Origin: Streptomyces eurocidicus
GTDB lineage: Bacteria; Actinomycetota; Actinomycetes; Streptomycetales; Streptomycetaceae
Assembly: GCF_002891295.1 (NCBI RefSeq)
Contig: NZ_LGUI01000001.1
Span: 558,001-622,000, forward strand
Reading direction: 5' to 3'
DNA: 64,000 nucleotides
A model generated the notes under the pieces. That model was not told the DNA's origin and searched no databases. It saw only the letters and a program-made list of their open reading frames with translations. The position numbers and the translations under genes were made by a program. Shown here in pieces: positions 27,736-38,636 of this stretch. Positions within the stretch are counted from its first letter, which is position 1; every line of letters begins with the position of its first letter.

Positions 27736-28677
27736 TCAGAAGCCGAGCTTGCGCAGCTGCTTGGGGTCGCGCTGCCAGTCCTTGGCGACCTTCACATGCA
27801 GATCGAGGTAGACCGGGGTACCGAGGAGCGCCTCGATGTGCTTGCGGGACTTCATACCGACCTCCTTCAGCCGGGAGCCCTTGGGGCCGATGATGATGCC
27901 CTTCTGGCTGGGGCGCTCGATGTAGACGTTGGCGTGGATGTCCAGCAGCGGCTTGTCGGCCGGGCGGTCCTCGCGCGGCAGCATCTCCTCGACCACGACG
28001 GCGATGGAGTGCGGCAGCTCGTCGCGCACGCCCTCCAGGGCGGCCTCGCGGATCAGCTCCGCGACCATGACCTGCTCGGGCTCGTCGGTGAGGTCGCCCT
28101 CGGGGTAGAGCGGCGGGCTCTCCGGGAGCAGCGGGGCGATCAGGTCGGCCAGCAGCGCGACCTGCTTGTCGCCGACGGCCGAGACCGGGACGATCTGCGC
28201 CCACTCGATGCCCAGCTCGGCGCCCAGCTGCTGGATGGCGATGAGCTGCTCGGCGAGCTGCTTGGAGTCGACCAGGTCCGTCTTGGTGACGATCGCGATC
28301 TTCGGGGTCTTCTTGATCCCCGCGAGTTCCTTGGCGATGAACTTGTCACCGGGGCCGAGCTTCTGGTCGGCGGGCAGGCAGAAGCCGATCACGTCGACCT
28401 CGGCCCAGGTGGTCCGCACGACGTCGTTGAGCCGCTCGCCGAGCAGGGTGCGCGGCTTGTGCAGCCCGGGGGTGTCCACCAGCACGAGCTGGGCGTCCGG
28501 GCGGTGCACGATGCCGCGCACGGTGTGCCGGGTGGTCTGCGGCCGGTTGGAGGTGATCGCGACCTTCGTCCCCACCAGTGCGTTGGTCAGGGTCGACTTG
28601 CCCGCGTTGGGGCGGCCGACGAAGCACGCGAAGCCCGCGCGGTGAGGGGGCTGGGAGGGGGAGGCAGCACTGTCCAT
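27736..28677 (-). CDS. era: GTPase Era
   Basis: Essential GTPase for 16S rRNA maturation and 30S assembly, 313 aa. G1 is GRPNAGKST, G3 DTPGLHKPR, G4 TKTD, and the RNA-binding KH domain has GIIIGPKGSRLKEVG near the C-terminus. It lies in the usual actinobacterial neighbourhood (ybeY, CBS protein, cytidine-deaminase-like, era), all on this strand. Confidence 0.95.
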   Translation of the reverse strand: MDSAASPSQPPHRAGFACFVGRPNAGKSTLTNALVGTKVAITSNRPQTTRHTVRGIVHRPDAQLVLVDTPGLHKPRTLLGERLNDVVRTTWAEVDVIGFCLPADQKLGPGDKFIAKELAGIKKTPKIAIVTKTDLVDSKQLAEQLIAIQQLGAELGIEWAQIVPVSAVGDKQVALLADLIAPLLPESPPLYPEGDLTDEPEQVMVAELIREAALEGVRDELPHSIAVVVEEMLPREDRPADKPLLDIHANVYIERPSQKGIIIGPKGSRLKEVGMKSRKHIEALLGTPVYLDLHVKVAKDWQRDPKQLRKLGF

Positions 28678-28835
28678 ACGGGGTATTCTCCCCGATCCGT
28701 CGGCGGGTGCCGACCAGTGGGCGGGTGGTGGGTTCCGTGCGGGCCGTATGCCCTGCGGGCGGCCCTTTCCCCTACCCGTCCCTTCCCGGAACCGGGGGCT
28801 GCGCCCCCGGGCCCCCTTTCCGCGCTGACGCGCGG

Positions 28836-28888
28836 TGTCCTCAAGCGCCGGACGGGCTGATTTTCAGCCCGTCCGGCGCTTGAGGACA
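28836..28888. repeat. Dispersed palindromic terminator-like repeat, copy 3
   Basis: Perfect 25-bp inverted repeat with a 3-nt loop, core GCCGGACGGGCTGA. It lies between era and the small membrane-protein gene, which are both on the minus strand. A GC-rich extension (about 28760-28835) is the inverted counterpart of that beside copies 2 and 5. Confidence 0.85.
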
Positions 28889-28939
28889 TTCAGGAAGGGG
28901 CGGGGTGGGGAACAGGCCCGCCGCAGGCGCCCCCACCGC

Positions 28940-29332
28940 TCAGGCCCGCCGCCTCGCCAGCACGCTCCCCAGCAGAAAGACCCCCGCCACCGGCAGCAGC
29001 AGCGCGGCGACGAGCACGATCCAGTCCGTGCCCTCCCCACGCCGCCAGCCGAGGATCAGGGAAGTCCACAACAGCACCGTGGCGGCCACGGGCGTCCACG
29101 CGCCCACGGCCTCGGCGCGGGCGGCCGCGCGGGGTCGGCCGCGTGTCAGCAGCAGCTGGCGGATGCCGTGCGGCCACAGGACGAGGAGCCAGGCGGAGGT
29201 CGCCCAGTCGAAGCCCTTCCCGAGCGCCCAGTCGATGAGAACGCCCACCGTAAGGATCGCTCCGGCGACCACCAGCGCGATGTTCATGACGCGCGACCCC
29301 CGGGCCGCCTCCGGCGCCGCCCGCTCCCCCAT
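28940..29332 (-). CDS. Small integral membrane protein, unknown function
   Basis: 130 aa with about four hydrophobic segments: NIALVVAGAILTVGVLIDWA, TSAWLLVLWPHGI, a third at about residues 77-95 (VAATVLLWTSLILGW) and WIVLVAALLLPVAGVFLLGS. It starts five bases after the stop of the deaminase-like gene and is likely co-transcribed with it. ATG 29287 is a possible later start. I do not recognise the family. Confidence 0.65.
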   Translation of the reverse strand: MGERAAPEAARGSRVMNIALVVAGAILTVGVLIDWALGKGFDWATSAWLLVLWPHGIRQLLLTRGRPRAAARAEAVGAWTPVAATVLLWTSLILGWRRGEGTDWIVLVAALLLPVAGVFLLGSVLARRRA

Positions 29333-29337
29333 GGCGC

Positions 29338-29688
29338 TCAGCCCGCCGGGAGCGTGGCGCGCAGGGCGCCGTCGGGGCCCGCGAGCAGGACGGGCGTGCC
29401 GGGGCCGCCGAGGTCCCGTACGGCGGCCCGGTCCTCGTCCGGCAGGGCCTCGGCCTCGGAGACGACGGCGGCGGCCTCCAGGGACTTCGCCCCGCTGGCC
29501 ACGGCCATCGCGACGGCGGTCCGGAGCGCGGAGAGGCGGAGGGAGTCGAGGGAGACGGTCCCGGCGACGTACGTACGGCCCGTCTCGTCGCGCACGGCGG
29601 CGCCCTCGGGGACGCCGTTGCGGGCCCGCGCGGAGCGAGCCAGCGTGATGATCTTGCGGTCTTCGGGGTCCAGCGTCGTCTCCGTCAT
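29338..29688 (-). CDS. Cytidine deaminase-like protein lacking the zinc site
   Basis: 116 aa with the start of a cytidine deaminase fold: ITLARSARARNGVPEGAAVRD and GRTYVAGTVSLDSLRLSALRTAVAMAV. The catalytic H/C-A-E motif is replaced (LRLSALRTA) and there is no P-C-x-x-C, so zinc binding and deamination are not expected. A cda-like gene is commonly found between the CBS protein and era in this neighbourhood. It may be structural or regulatory. ATG 29688 (MTETTLDPED) is preferred to 29709. Confidence 0.72.
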   Translation of the reverse strand: MTETTLDPEDRKIITLARSARARNGVPEGAAVRDETGRTYVAGTVSLDSLRLSALRTAVAMAVASGAKSLEAAAVVSEAEALPDEDRAAVRDLGGPGTPVLLAGPDGALRATLPAG

Positions 29689-29775
29689 AGCGGCGAGCAT
29701 ATGCAGCACGGCCGCCCCCGGGGAGGGAGGGTCCTCACCGGCCCGGGGAGGCTCCTCCCGGGCCTTTCCGCCGCC

Positions 29776-30651
29776 TTACGGAGAGCCGTATCGGTCCTCG
29801 ACCGGCGGTATTCCGCCGCTCCTGCCCTCCAGGGAGTTCAGCCACGCCACCTTCGCCGCCGTGCCCGACTCCGGCACCGGGTCGTGCAGCACGATCACCA
29901 GGTCCGGCCGGGCCGGTACGGGCAGCCGGGTGGTCTCCAGGTAGAGCGTGCCGACGAGCGGGTGCTCGTACTCCTTCATGGTCCGGACCGGGGGCCGGAC
30001 GTCGTCGCGCGCCCATATCCCGGCGAACTCGGGGCTCCCGGCCGACGCCTCCGCCACGACCTCCCGGAAGCCCTCGTCGCCGGGGTGCTCCGCGCAGGCG
30101 GCGCGGAACCGCGCGACGATGCGCCGGGCGTTCTCGTCCCAGTTGGTGGCGCGGGCCCGGTGTACGGGGTCGGTGAAATAGCTGACCAGGCAGTTCTGCT
30201 TGGCCCCGGGGCGGAAGCCGAGCACCAGGCCGGCCGAATCGTTGTGGGCGACCAGGTTCCAGTAGGGGTCCATGATGTGCGCCGGGCGGGGCATCATGCC
30301 GTCGACGAGCCTGCGCAGCCCGTCGCGCGGGTACTCCGGGGCGTACGCGGACTCCGGCCGCGGCGGCGGGTTCAGCCCGGCCAGCGCGTACAGCCGGCGG
30401 CGCTCCGGGCCGTCCAGCCGCAGCACGCGCGCGACCGCGTCGAGGGCCTCCGGGGGAACGGTGATCTCCCGCCCCTGCTCCAGCCAGCGGTACCAGGAGG
30501 CACCGACTCCGGCGAGGACCGCGAGCTCCTCGTGGCGGAGGGCCGTGTCACCGGGGTTCATGCGGGTCCGACAGCTCGTCAGGAAGGCCGCCAGTTCCTG
30601 GCGGGGGTGCGGGTGCGGTAGCGGGCGCTCTTCGGTAGGGCTGGCGCTCAA
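29776..30651 (-). CDS. XRE-family regulator with MmyB-type ligand-binding domain
   Basis: 291 aa. The N-terminal HTH is of the same class as the protein at 3558-4385 but the usual RTPGLRREEVA is replaced by a diverged NPGDTALRHEELAVLAGVG, followed by WYRWLEQGREITVPPEALDA. The MmyB domain has DPYWNLVAHNDSAGLVLGF, NCLVSYF and late HPLVGTLYLETTRL. It is a likely insertion in the core era-cda-CBS order. The target is unknown; no divergent partner gene is adjacent. Confidence 0.85.
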   Translation of the reverse strand: MSASPTEERPLPHPHPRQELAAFLTSCRTRMNPGDTALRHEELAVLAGVGASWYRWLEQGREITVPPEALDAVARVLRLDGPERRRLYALAGLNPPPRPESAYAPEYPRDGLRRLVDGMMPRPAHIMDPYWNLVAHNDSAGLVLGFRPGAKQNCLVSYFTDPVHRARATNWDENARRIVARFRAACAEHPGDEGFREVVAEASAGSPEFAGIWARDDVRPPVRTMKEYEHPLVGTLYLETTRLPVPARPDLVIVLHDPVPESGTAAKVAWLNSLEGRSGGIPPVEDRYGSP

Positions 30652-30731
30652 CGGCGTCCCTTCGCGTGGTGGTCGGCCCCCACGATAGGCACGGACGTTC
30701 GGGGGTTTTCCCCACCCCGCCCCTTCCCGAA

Positions 30732-30780
30732 TGTCCTCAATCGCCGGACGGGCTGAAAATCAGCCCGTCCGGCGATTGAG
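30732..30780. repeat. Dispersed palindromic terminator-like repeat, copy 4 (one arm truncated)
   Basis: Inverted repeat with the same core GCCGGACGGGCTGA and an AAA loop; the right arm stops at GATTGAG and lacks the final GACA. It lies between the CBS-protein gene end (30809) and the XRE gene start. Confidence 0.8.
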
Positions 30781-30808
30781 CGGAGCCGGGAAAAGCCGCC
30801 CGCAGGGC

Positions 30809-32122
30809 CTACCGCGAACCCGCCGCCTCCACCCGCACCGGCTCCACCAGCACCGTCACGATCCGGTTCCGCCGCCCCGCCGCCGACTCCGCCGTCAGCT
30901 TCAGCCCCCGCAGCACCGCGTCGGCCAGGCCGTACGCCGCCAGGTCCACCGTCGCCGTCGCGCCCGCGATCGGCACCCGGCCCAGCGACTTCGCCAGCAG
31001 GCCGCCGACCGTCTCGACGTCCTCGTCGTCGAACTCCTCCAGGCCGTACAACTGGCCCAGGTCGCCGATGTCGAGGCGGGCCGTGACGCGGTAGCGGCCG
31101 TCGCCGAGCTCCTCGACGGGCGGCAGTTCGCGGTCGTACTCGTCGGTGATCTCGCCGACGATCTCTTCGAGGATGTCCTCGATCGTGACGATGCCGGCCG
31201 TACCGCCGTACTCGTCGATGACGACCGCGCAGTGGATGCGCTGCTGCTGCATCTCGCGCAGCAGATCGCCCGCGTTCTTGGTGTCCGGCACGAAGACCGC
31301 GGGCCGCATCGCCGTCGAGACCAGCTCGGACTCGGCGCCCCGGCTGATGTGGGTCTTCCGGACGAGGTCCTTCAGATAGACGATGCCGACGATGTCGTCC
31401 TCGTTCTCGCCGGTCACCGGGATGCGGGAGAAGCCGGAGCGCAGCGCCAGGGTCAGCGCCTGCCGGATCGTCTTGCCCCGCTCTATGACCACGAGGTCGG
31501 TGCGGGGCACCATCACCTCGCGTACGAGCGTGTCGCCGAGCTCGAAGACGGAGTGCACCATGCGGCGCTCGTCGTCCTCGATCAGCGATTCCTTCTCGGC
31601 CAGGTCGACCATGGCCCGCAGCTCGGCCTCGGAGGCGAAGGGGCCCTTGCGGAAGCCCTTGCCCGGGGTGAGGGCGTTGCCGATGAGGATCAGCAGCTGG
31701 GGCACCGGGCCCATGATCCGGGCCAGCGGCAGCAGGACGTACGCCGCCGCGGTCGCGGTGTTCAGCGGGTGCTGGCGGCCGATGGTGCGCGGGGAGACCC
31801 CGACGGCCACATAGCTGACGAGGACCATCACCGCGATGGCGACGGTCAGCGCCTGCCAGGTGGTGTCGAACTCGCGCAGGCAGACGTAGGTGACGACGAC
31901 TCCGGCCGCCATCTCGCAGGCGACGCGCACCAGCAGGGCGACATTGAGATAGCGGGTCGGGTCGGCCGCGACGGCCATCAGCTTCGCGCTGCCGCGCCGC
32001 CCGGACCGTACGGCCTCCTCGGCCCGGAACCGGGTGGTCCGGGCCAGGCCGGTCTCGGCACAGGCGGCGAGCCAGGCGACGACGAGCAGCAGGACGGCTA
32101 CGGCGATGAGCTGCCCGGTCAC
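30809..32122 (-). CDS. CNNM/HlyC-CorC family membrane protein with CBS pair
   Basis: 437 aa. The N-terminal DUF21 part has about four TM helices ([39 protein letters not shown] and others). Two CBS domains follow ([19 protein letters not shown] and [15 protein letters not shown], with [20 protein letters not shown]), then the C-terminal CorC_HlyC transporter-associated domain. Such proteins are implicated in Mg2+/metal homeostasis. The GTG start overlaps the ybeY stop (GTGA), so the two are coupled. Confidence 0.9.
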   Translation of the reverse strand: MTGQLIAVAVLLLVVAWLAACAETGLARTTRFRAEEAVRSGRRGSAKLMAVAADPTRYLNVALLVRVACEMAAGVVVTYVCLREFDTTWQALTVAIAVMVLVSYVAVGVSPRTIGRQHPLNTATAAAYVLLPLARIMGPVPQLLILIGNALTPGKGFRKGPFASEAELRAMVDLAEKESLIEDDERRMVHSVFELGDTLVREVMVPRTDLVVIERGKTIRQALTLALRSGFSRIPVTGENEDDIVGIVYLKDLVRKTHISRGAESELVSTAMRPAVFVPDTKNAGDLLREMQQQRIHCAVVIDEYGGTAGIVTIEDILEEIVGEITDEYDRELPPVEELGDGRYRVTARLDIGDLGQLYGLEEFDDEDVETVGGLLAKSLGRVPIAGATATVDLAAYGLADAVLRGLKLTAESAAGRRNRIVTVLVEPVRVEAAGSR

Positions 32123-32616
32123 GTGAACGTGGGGGCCGGCGAGGGCCCCTCGATGCCGCGCTCGGCGCGCCAGCCGTCGACGATCGCCGCCTGGAGGCCG
32201 AACATCTCGGCCTTCTCGTCGGGCTCCTCGTGGTCGTAGCCGAGCAGGTGGAGGACGCCGTGGACGGTGAGGAGCTGGAGCTCCTCGTCCATGGAGTGGC
32301 CCGTGGGGGCCTCCTCGCCCTGCTTCTTGGCGACCTCCGGGCACAGCACGATGTCACCGAGCAGGCCCTGCGGCGGCTCGTCGTCGTCCTTGGCCGGCGG
32401 GCGCAGCTCGTCCATGGGGAAGGACATCACGTCGGTAGGACCGGGGAGGTCCATCCACTGGATGTGGAGCTGCTCCATGGCCTCCGCGTCGACGACGATG
32501 ACCGAGAGCTCGGAGAGGGGGTGGATGCGCATCCGGGCCAGGGCGTAGCGGGCGACGTCGAGGACCGCCTGCTCGTCGATGTCCGTGCCGGATTCGTTGT
32601 TGACGTCGATGGCCAT
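32119..32616 (-). CDS. ybeY: Endoribonuclease YbeY
   Basis: Zinc-dependent rRNA maturation and quality-control nuclease, 165 aa. The metal motif is [11 protein letters not shown] with three His. Upstream the conserved [16 protein letters not shown] and [10 protein letters not shown] are present. Directly downstream of phoH and upstream of the CBS gene, the usual conserved order. Confidence 0.94.
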   Translation of the reverse strand: MAIDVNNESGTDIDEQAVLDVARYALARMRIHPLSELSVIVVDAEAMEQLHIQWMDLPGPTDVMSFPMDELRPPAKDDDEPPQGLLGDIVLCPEVAKKQGEEAPTGHSMDEELQLLTVHGVLHLLGYDHEEPDEKAEMFGLQAAIVDGWRAERGIEGPSPAPTFT

Positions 32617-32645
32617 GGTTCGCGGGTCTTCTCGCTTCTGGGGGT

Positions 32646-34745
<2,100 letters not shown>

Positions 34746-34886
34746 CCCTCTTTCCGTGTCTCACTGCGTCCGGTTCTCGGTCCGGCCCGGGTCCGCCGGG
34801 CCGGCTTTCGTCCGCTGACCTTGCACGTCAAGGGTACGACGGTCCGCCTGCGGGCCCGAGGGGTTTTACGGGTGGCGGAAGGGGTC

Positions 34887-36056
34887 TCACGGCTGGCGGA
34901 AGCCCAGCGTGGGCACGGCGCGGCGCAGCGGCCAGGGCCGGGCGGCGGCGGGCAGCAGGCCGTCGAGGAAGGCGTAGCGGCGGAGGGTGGCCGGGGTCTG
35001 GTCGTCGTAGGACCGCACGTGCTTCCACCAGGCGGCGACCTCCGCCCAGCCGGGCGCGGAGAGTGACCCGCCGAATTCCTGTACGGACAGGGCGGCGGTG
35101 AGCCCCGCGAAGGCGAGCCGGTCGGCGAGCGGCCAGCCGGCCAGGGTGCCGGTGACGAAGCCCGCGACGAAGACGTCGCCGGCGCCGGTGGGGTCGAGCG
35201 CCTCGACGCCGATGGCGGGCACCTCGGCGCTCTCGCCGGTGCGGCTGTCGACGGCGAAGGCGCCCTTCTCGCCCATGGTGACGACGGCCAGCGGCACCTT
35301 CTCGGCCAGGGCCCGGGCGGCGGCGCGCGGGCAGTCCGTGCGGGTGTAGCGCATGGCCTCCTCGGCGTTGGGCAGGAACGCCTCGCAGTGCTCCAGGTCG
35401 GCGAGGTCGGCGGGGTCCCAGCGGCCCGTCTCGTCCCAGCCGACGTCGGCGAAGACCCGGCTGCCGCGGCGGGCGGCGGTGGCGATCCACTCCTCCTCGC
35501 GGCCGGGCACCAGCAGGGCCACACAGGCGCGGGCCGGGGGCGGGCACTCGGGGGCGGGTTCCTCGGGCGGCGGCGCCTCGTGGCCGTGGGAGACCATCGT
35601 GCGCTCGCCCTCGTAGGCCATGGAGACGGTGACCGGGGAGTGCCAGCCGGGGACGGTGCGGGAGAGGCCGAGGTCGATGCCCTCGCCGCGCGAGAGGGCG
35701 TCCCAGCAGTACTCGCCGTACATGTCGTCGCCGAAGGCGGCGGCGAGCGAGGTGCGCAGGCCCAGCCGGGCGAGGGCGGTGGCCATGTTGGCGACGCCGC
35801 CGGGGCTGGAGCCCATGCCGCGGGCCCAGGACTCGGTGCCGCGCACGGGGGCGGAGTCCAGGCCGGTGAAGATGACGTCGAGGAAGACGGTGCCGGTGAG
35901 ATAGACGTCGGTCTCCGGGTCACCCTCCCGGCGGACCTCGGCGAGGGGGTCGAGGACGGGTGCCGGACCGGTGCGGCCCTCGGGTTCCGCGGGCCCCGGG
36001 AAGCGCTCTCCTCGGAAGGCGGACGGCACCGTCGCATGAGGCGAATGGATCGTCAT
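34887..36056 (-). CDS. PfkB-family carbohydrate kinase
   Basis: Ribokinase-fold sugar kinase, 389 aa. Substrate-side motif SSPGGVANMATALARLG near residue 85 and the C-terminal signature DPTGAGDVFVAGF with the catalytic Asp are present. The N-terminal 50 residues are a Pro/Glu-rich extension. It is divergent from a GH4 glycosidase gene with only 71 bp between them, suggesting a joint role in sugar use. The sugar is unknown. Confidence 0.88.
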   Translation of the reverse strand: MTIHSPHATVPSAFRGERFPGPAEPEGRTGPAPVLDPLAEVRREGDPETDVYLTGTVFLDVIFTGLDSAPVRGTESWARGMGSSPGGVANMATALARLGLRTSLAAAFGDDMYGEYCWDALSRGEGIDLGLSRTVPGWHSPVTVSMAYEGERTMVSHGHEAPPPEEPAPECPPPARACVALLVPGREEEWIATAARRGSRVFADVGWDETGRWDPADLADLEHCEAFLPNAEEAMRYTRTDCPRAAARALAEKVPLAVVTMGEKGAFAVDSRTGESAEVPAIGVEALDPTGAGDVFVAGFVTGTLAGWPLADRLAFAGLTAALSVQEFGGSLSAPGWAEVAAWWKHVRSYDDQTPATLRRYAFLDGLLPAAARPWPLRRAVPTLGFRQP

Positions 36057-36127
36057 CCTCGCTCGCTGCTCCTCTCAGGGGATGCGGGTCCGGACAGTCT
36101 GCCCGATGCTGCGATACGTTCCGTTCC

Positions 36128-37468
36128 ATGAGGCTGACGATTCTCGGCGGTGGCGGATTCCGGGTTCCTCTTGTGCACCGTGCCCTGTTGGACGACGCGC
36201 GGCGCGACGCGCCGGGCCGGTGCACCGAGCTCGTCCTGTACGACACCGACCCCATCCGGCTGAAGGTGATCGAGTCCGTGCTGTCCGCGCAGGCGGGCGA
36301 CGTGCCCGGCGCGCCGGTCGTGCGGGTCGCGAGAGACCTGGACGAGGCGCTGCGCGGCGCCGACTTCGTGTTCTCGGCGATCCGGGTGGGCGGCACGGCG
36401 GGACGCGTGCGTGATGAAAGGATTCCGCTGGGCGAGCGGGTCCTGGGCCAGGAGACGGTGGGCGCGGGCGGGGTGCTCTACGGGCTGCGGACGATCCCGG
36501 TGGCGATGGACATCGCCGAGCGGGTCGCGGCGGTCGCCCCGGACGCCTGGGTCATCAACTTCACCAACCCCGCGGGGATGGTGACCGAGGCCATGGAGAC
36601 CGTCCTGGGTGAACGGGTGATCGGCATCTGCGATTCACCCGTGGGGCTGGTGAGGCGTGCGGCGCGGGCGGTGGAAGCGGATCCGGACGAGGTGCGTTTC
36701 GACTACGTGGGCCTCAACCACCTCGGGTGGCTGCGGTCGTTGACGCTGGACGGGCGGGAGCTGCTGCCGGGGCTGCTGGCAAACGAGAAGGCGCTGCTCT
36801 CCTTCGAAGAGGGCAAGCTCTTCGGCCCGGAGTGGCTCCAGGCGCTGGGCGCCCTGCCCAACGAATACCTGCACTACTACTACTTCCGCCGGGAGACCCT
36901 GCGCTCGGTGCTGGAGTCGGTGGAGACCCGGGGCGAGTTCCTCGACCAGCAGCAGGGCGCCTTCTTCACCTCGGCCGCCGCCGCGCTCGACAAGGCGTAC
37001 GAGCTGTGGGAGCGGACCCGGCGCCGCCGGGAGGAGACGTACATGGCCGAGAGCCGGGCGGCGAGCGGCGGCTGGCAGCGCGACTCCTGCGACCTGGACG
37101 GCGGCGGCTACGAGCGGGTGGCGCTCGCCCTGATGCGGGCGATCGCCGGGGACGAGCGGACCCGGCTCGTCCTGAACGTCCGCAACGGCACGACGGTGCC
37201 CGCGCTGGACTCCCGGGCGATCATCGAGACGGTGTGCGAGGTGAGCGCCAAGGGCGCCCGGCCGCTGCCGTGCGCCCCGCTGCGGGAGGACCAGCTCGGG
37301 CTGATGCTCCAGCTCAAGGCGGTCGAGCGGGCGGCGATCGAGGCGGCGCTGCGGGGCGACCGGGGCGCGGCGCTGCGGGCGCTGGCGCTGCACCCGCTCG
37401 TCGACTCCCCGGCGGTGGCGGCCCGGATCCTGGCGCGGTCGGAGATGTACTCGGTGCCGGCGGCGTAG
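36128..37468 (+). CDS. GH4 family 6-phospho-beta-glucosidase-like glycosidase
   Basis: NAD+- and metal-dependent glycosidase, 446 aa, probably hydrolysing phosphorylated disaccharides. The Rossmann start RLTILGGGGFRVPLVHRAL, VNFTNPAG-type segment (WVINFTNPAGMVTEAME), GICDSPVGL and the metal/catalytic region DYVGLNHLGWLR are typical of GH4. ATG 36128 begins the Rossmann strand directly. It is divergent from the PfkB-type kinase. Confidence 0.9.
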   Translation: MRLTILGGGGFRVPLVHRALLDDARRDAPGRCTELVLYDTDPIRLKVIESVLSAQAGDVPGAPVVRVARDLDEALRGADFVFSAIRVGGTAGRVRDERIPLGERVLGQETVGAGGVLYGLRTIPVAMDIAERVAAVAPDAWVINFTNPAGMVTEAMETVLGERVIGICDSPVGLVRRAARAVEADPDEVRFDYVGLNHLGWLRSLTLDGRELLPGLLANEKALLSFEEGKLFGPEWLQALGALPNEYLHYYYFRRETLRSVLESVETRGEFLDQQQGAFFTSAAAALDKAYELWERTRRRREETYMAESRAASGGWQRDSCDLDGGGYERVALALMRAIAGDERTRLVLNVRNGTTVPALDSRAIIETVCEVSAKGARPLPCAPLREDQLGLMLQLKAVERAAIEAALRGDRGAALRALALHPLVDSPAVAARILARSEMYSVPAA

Positions 37469-37711
37469 CGGGAGGACGGGCGTGCGGGGACGGCGCGCGG
37501 GCGGCGTCCGCGGCCGGTGTCCGCGGCCGGGCATCGGCACCGCATCGGCACCGCATCAGCATCAGTGTGACGGGAGAGGCCGGGCGGCAGGCGGCCCCGG
37601 CGGCGGTCCAGCGCGGTCCGCCGGGGCCCCGGGCCGCCACCCGCACCACCCTCACCCTCCGGCCTGCGGCTTTCTTGACCTACTCATGGGGCGCCGCTGT
37701 GACCTCCGTCG
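37469..37711. other. Intergenic region without a gene
   Basis: GC-rich DNA with short repeats: GTCCGCGGCCGG (twice, about 37507-37530) and ATCGGCACCGC (twice, 37535-37555). No convincing reading frame. Confidence 0.4.
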
Positions 37712-37740
37712 TTGACCGGGCCGGTCCGGCCGCTTAGCTT
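37712..37740 (+). promoter_or_regulatory. Promoter of the HAD phosphatase gene
   Basis: TTGACC and TAGCTT separated by 17 bp, a good match to the vegetative (HrdB-type) pattern, 36 bp before the start codon. Confidence 0.6.
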
Positions 37741-37775
37741 CGCGCTGCACCCGTCGTGTTACCCAGGAGTATGAA

Positions 37776-38561
37776 GTGCCTTCGAAGCGCAACCGCATCC
37801 GTATCGCCGCCGTGACCGCGGCCCTCGCCGCCGGCGCCGGCCTCTACGCGGCGGGTGCGGCCTCCGCCGACCACTCCGCGCCGCGCACGGACAAGGAGAT
37901 CCCGAACCTCGCGCAGGTCCAGGAGAAGATCAAGGCTTACTACGGCGACACCGTCGACAAGAACGGCCAGCACTTCGCCTCGCCCGACAGCAACTACGCC
38001 AAGCAGGTCGCGGAGATCGAGAAGAAGGCCAAGGCCCAGATCGACCGGGCGGTGCGCAACAGCAAGCACACCAAGACCAAGCCCGCCATCGTCCTCGACC
38101 TGGACGACACCACGCTGCTCACCTACAACTACGAGCTCCAGCAGGGCTTCCACTTCACGCCCGAGTCGCAGGACGCGTATCTGAAGTCCACCGACATGGC
38201 GGCGGTCTTCGGCATGCCCCAGCTGGTCAACTGGGCCCAGTCCAAGGGCGTGACGGTCTTCTACGTCACCGGGCGCGGCGAGCACCAGCGCGACTGGAGC
38301 GTGCGCAACCTCAAGAACGTCGGCTACAAGCCGGCCGCCGACCCCGCGCACTTCTTCCTGAAGAACAAGCAGACCCCGCCGGCCTACCTGCCCTGCGGCG
38401 CCACCTGCACCACGGTCGAGTACAAGGCGGGCACCCGCAAGCACATCGAGTCCCAGGGCTTCGACATCGTCGCCAACTTCGGCGACCAGTACAGCGACCT
38501 CCAGGGCGGCTACGCCGACCGGACGTACAAGCTGCCGAACCCGATGTACTACCTGCCGTAA
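37776..38561 (+). CDS. Secreted HAD-superfamily acid phosphatase (class IIIB)
   Basis: 261 aa with a cleavable signal peptide (AVTAALAAGAGLYAAGAASA). The HAD motif I is VLDLDDTTLLTYN (nucleophile Asp and acid/base Asp), motif II lies in FYVTGRGEHQRD, and the late GDQYSDLQGG is motif IV. Acid phosphatases of this type work outside the membrane to release phosphate from organic esters. Start GTG 37776 lies after AGGAG. A clear promoter lies upstream and a hairpin follows the stop. Confidence 0.88.
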   Translation: MPSKRNRIRIAAVTAALAAGAGLYAAGAASADHSAPRTDKEIPNLAQVQEKIKAYYGDTVDKNGQHFASPDSNYAKQVAEIEKKAKAQIDRAVRNSKHTKTKPAIVLDLDDTTLLTYNYELQQGFHFTPESQDAYLKSTDMAAVFGMPQLVNWAQSKGVTVFYVTGRGEHQRDWSVRNLKNVGYKPAADPAHFFLKNKQTPPAYLPCGATCTTVEYKAGTRKHIESQGFDIVANFGDQYSDLQGGYADRTYKLPNPMYYLP

Positions 38562-38576
38562 GGGTCTCCGGAGCCT

Positions 38577-38613
38577 CCGTAAGGACGACGCCATTCAGGT
38601 CTCGTCCTTACGG
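38577..38613. terminator. Inverted repeat after the HAD phosphatase gene
   Basis: CCGTAAGGACGA (38577-38588) and TCGTCCTTACGG (38602-38613) form a 12-bp stem with a 13-nt loop. A third copy GTCGTCCTTACGG follows at 38619-38631, allowing an alternative pairing. It sits between convergent genes. Confidence 0.65.
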
Positions 38614-38636
38614 ACGGTGTCGTCCTTACGGGCGGC

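Noticed and set aside
35960..36127. N-terminal extension of the GH4 protein
   Set aside because: The Rossmann strand begins exactly at ATG 36128; the upstream residues overlap the divergent kinase gene and carry no motif.
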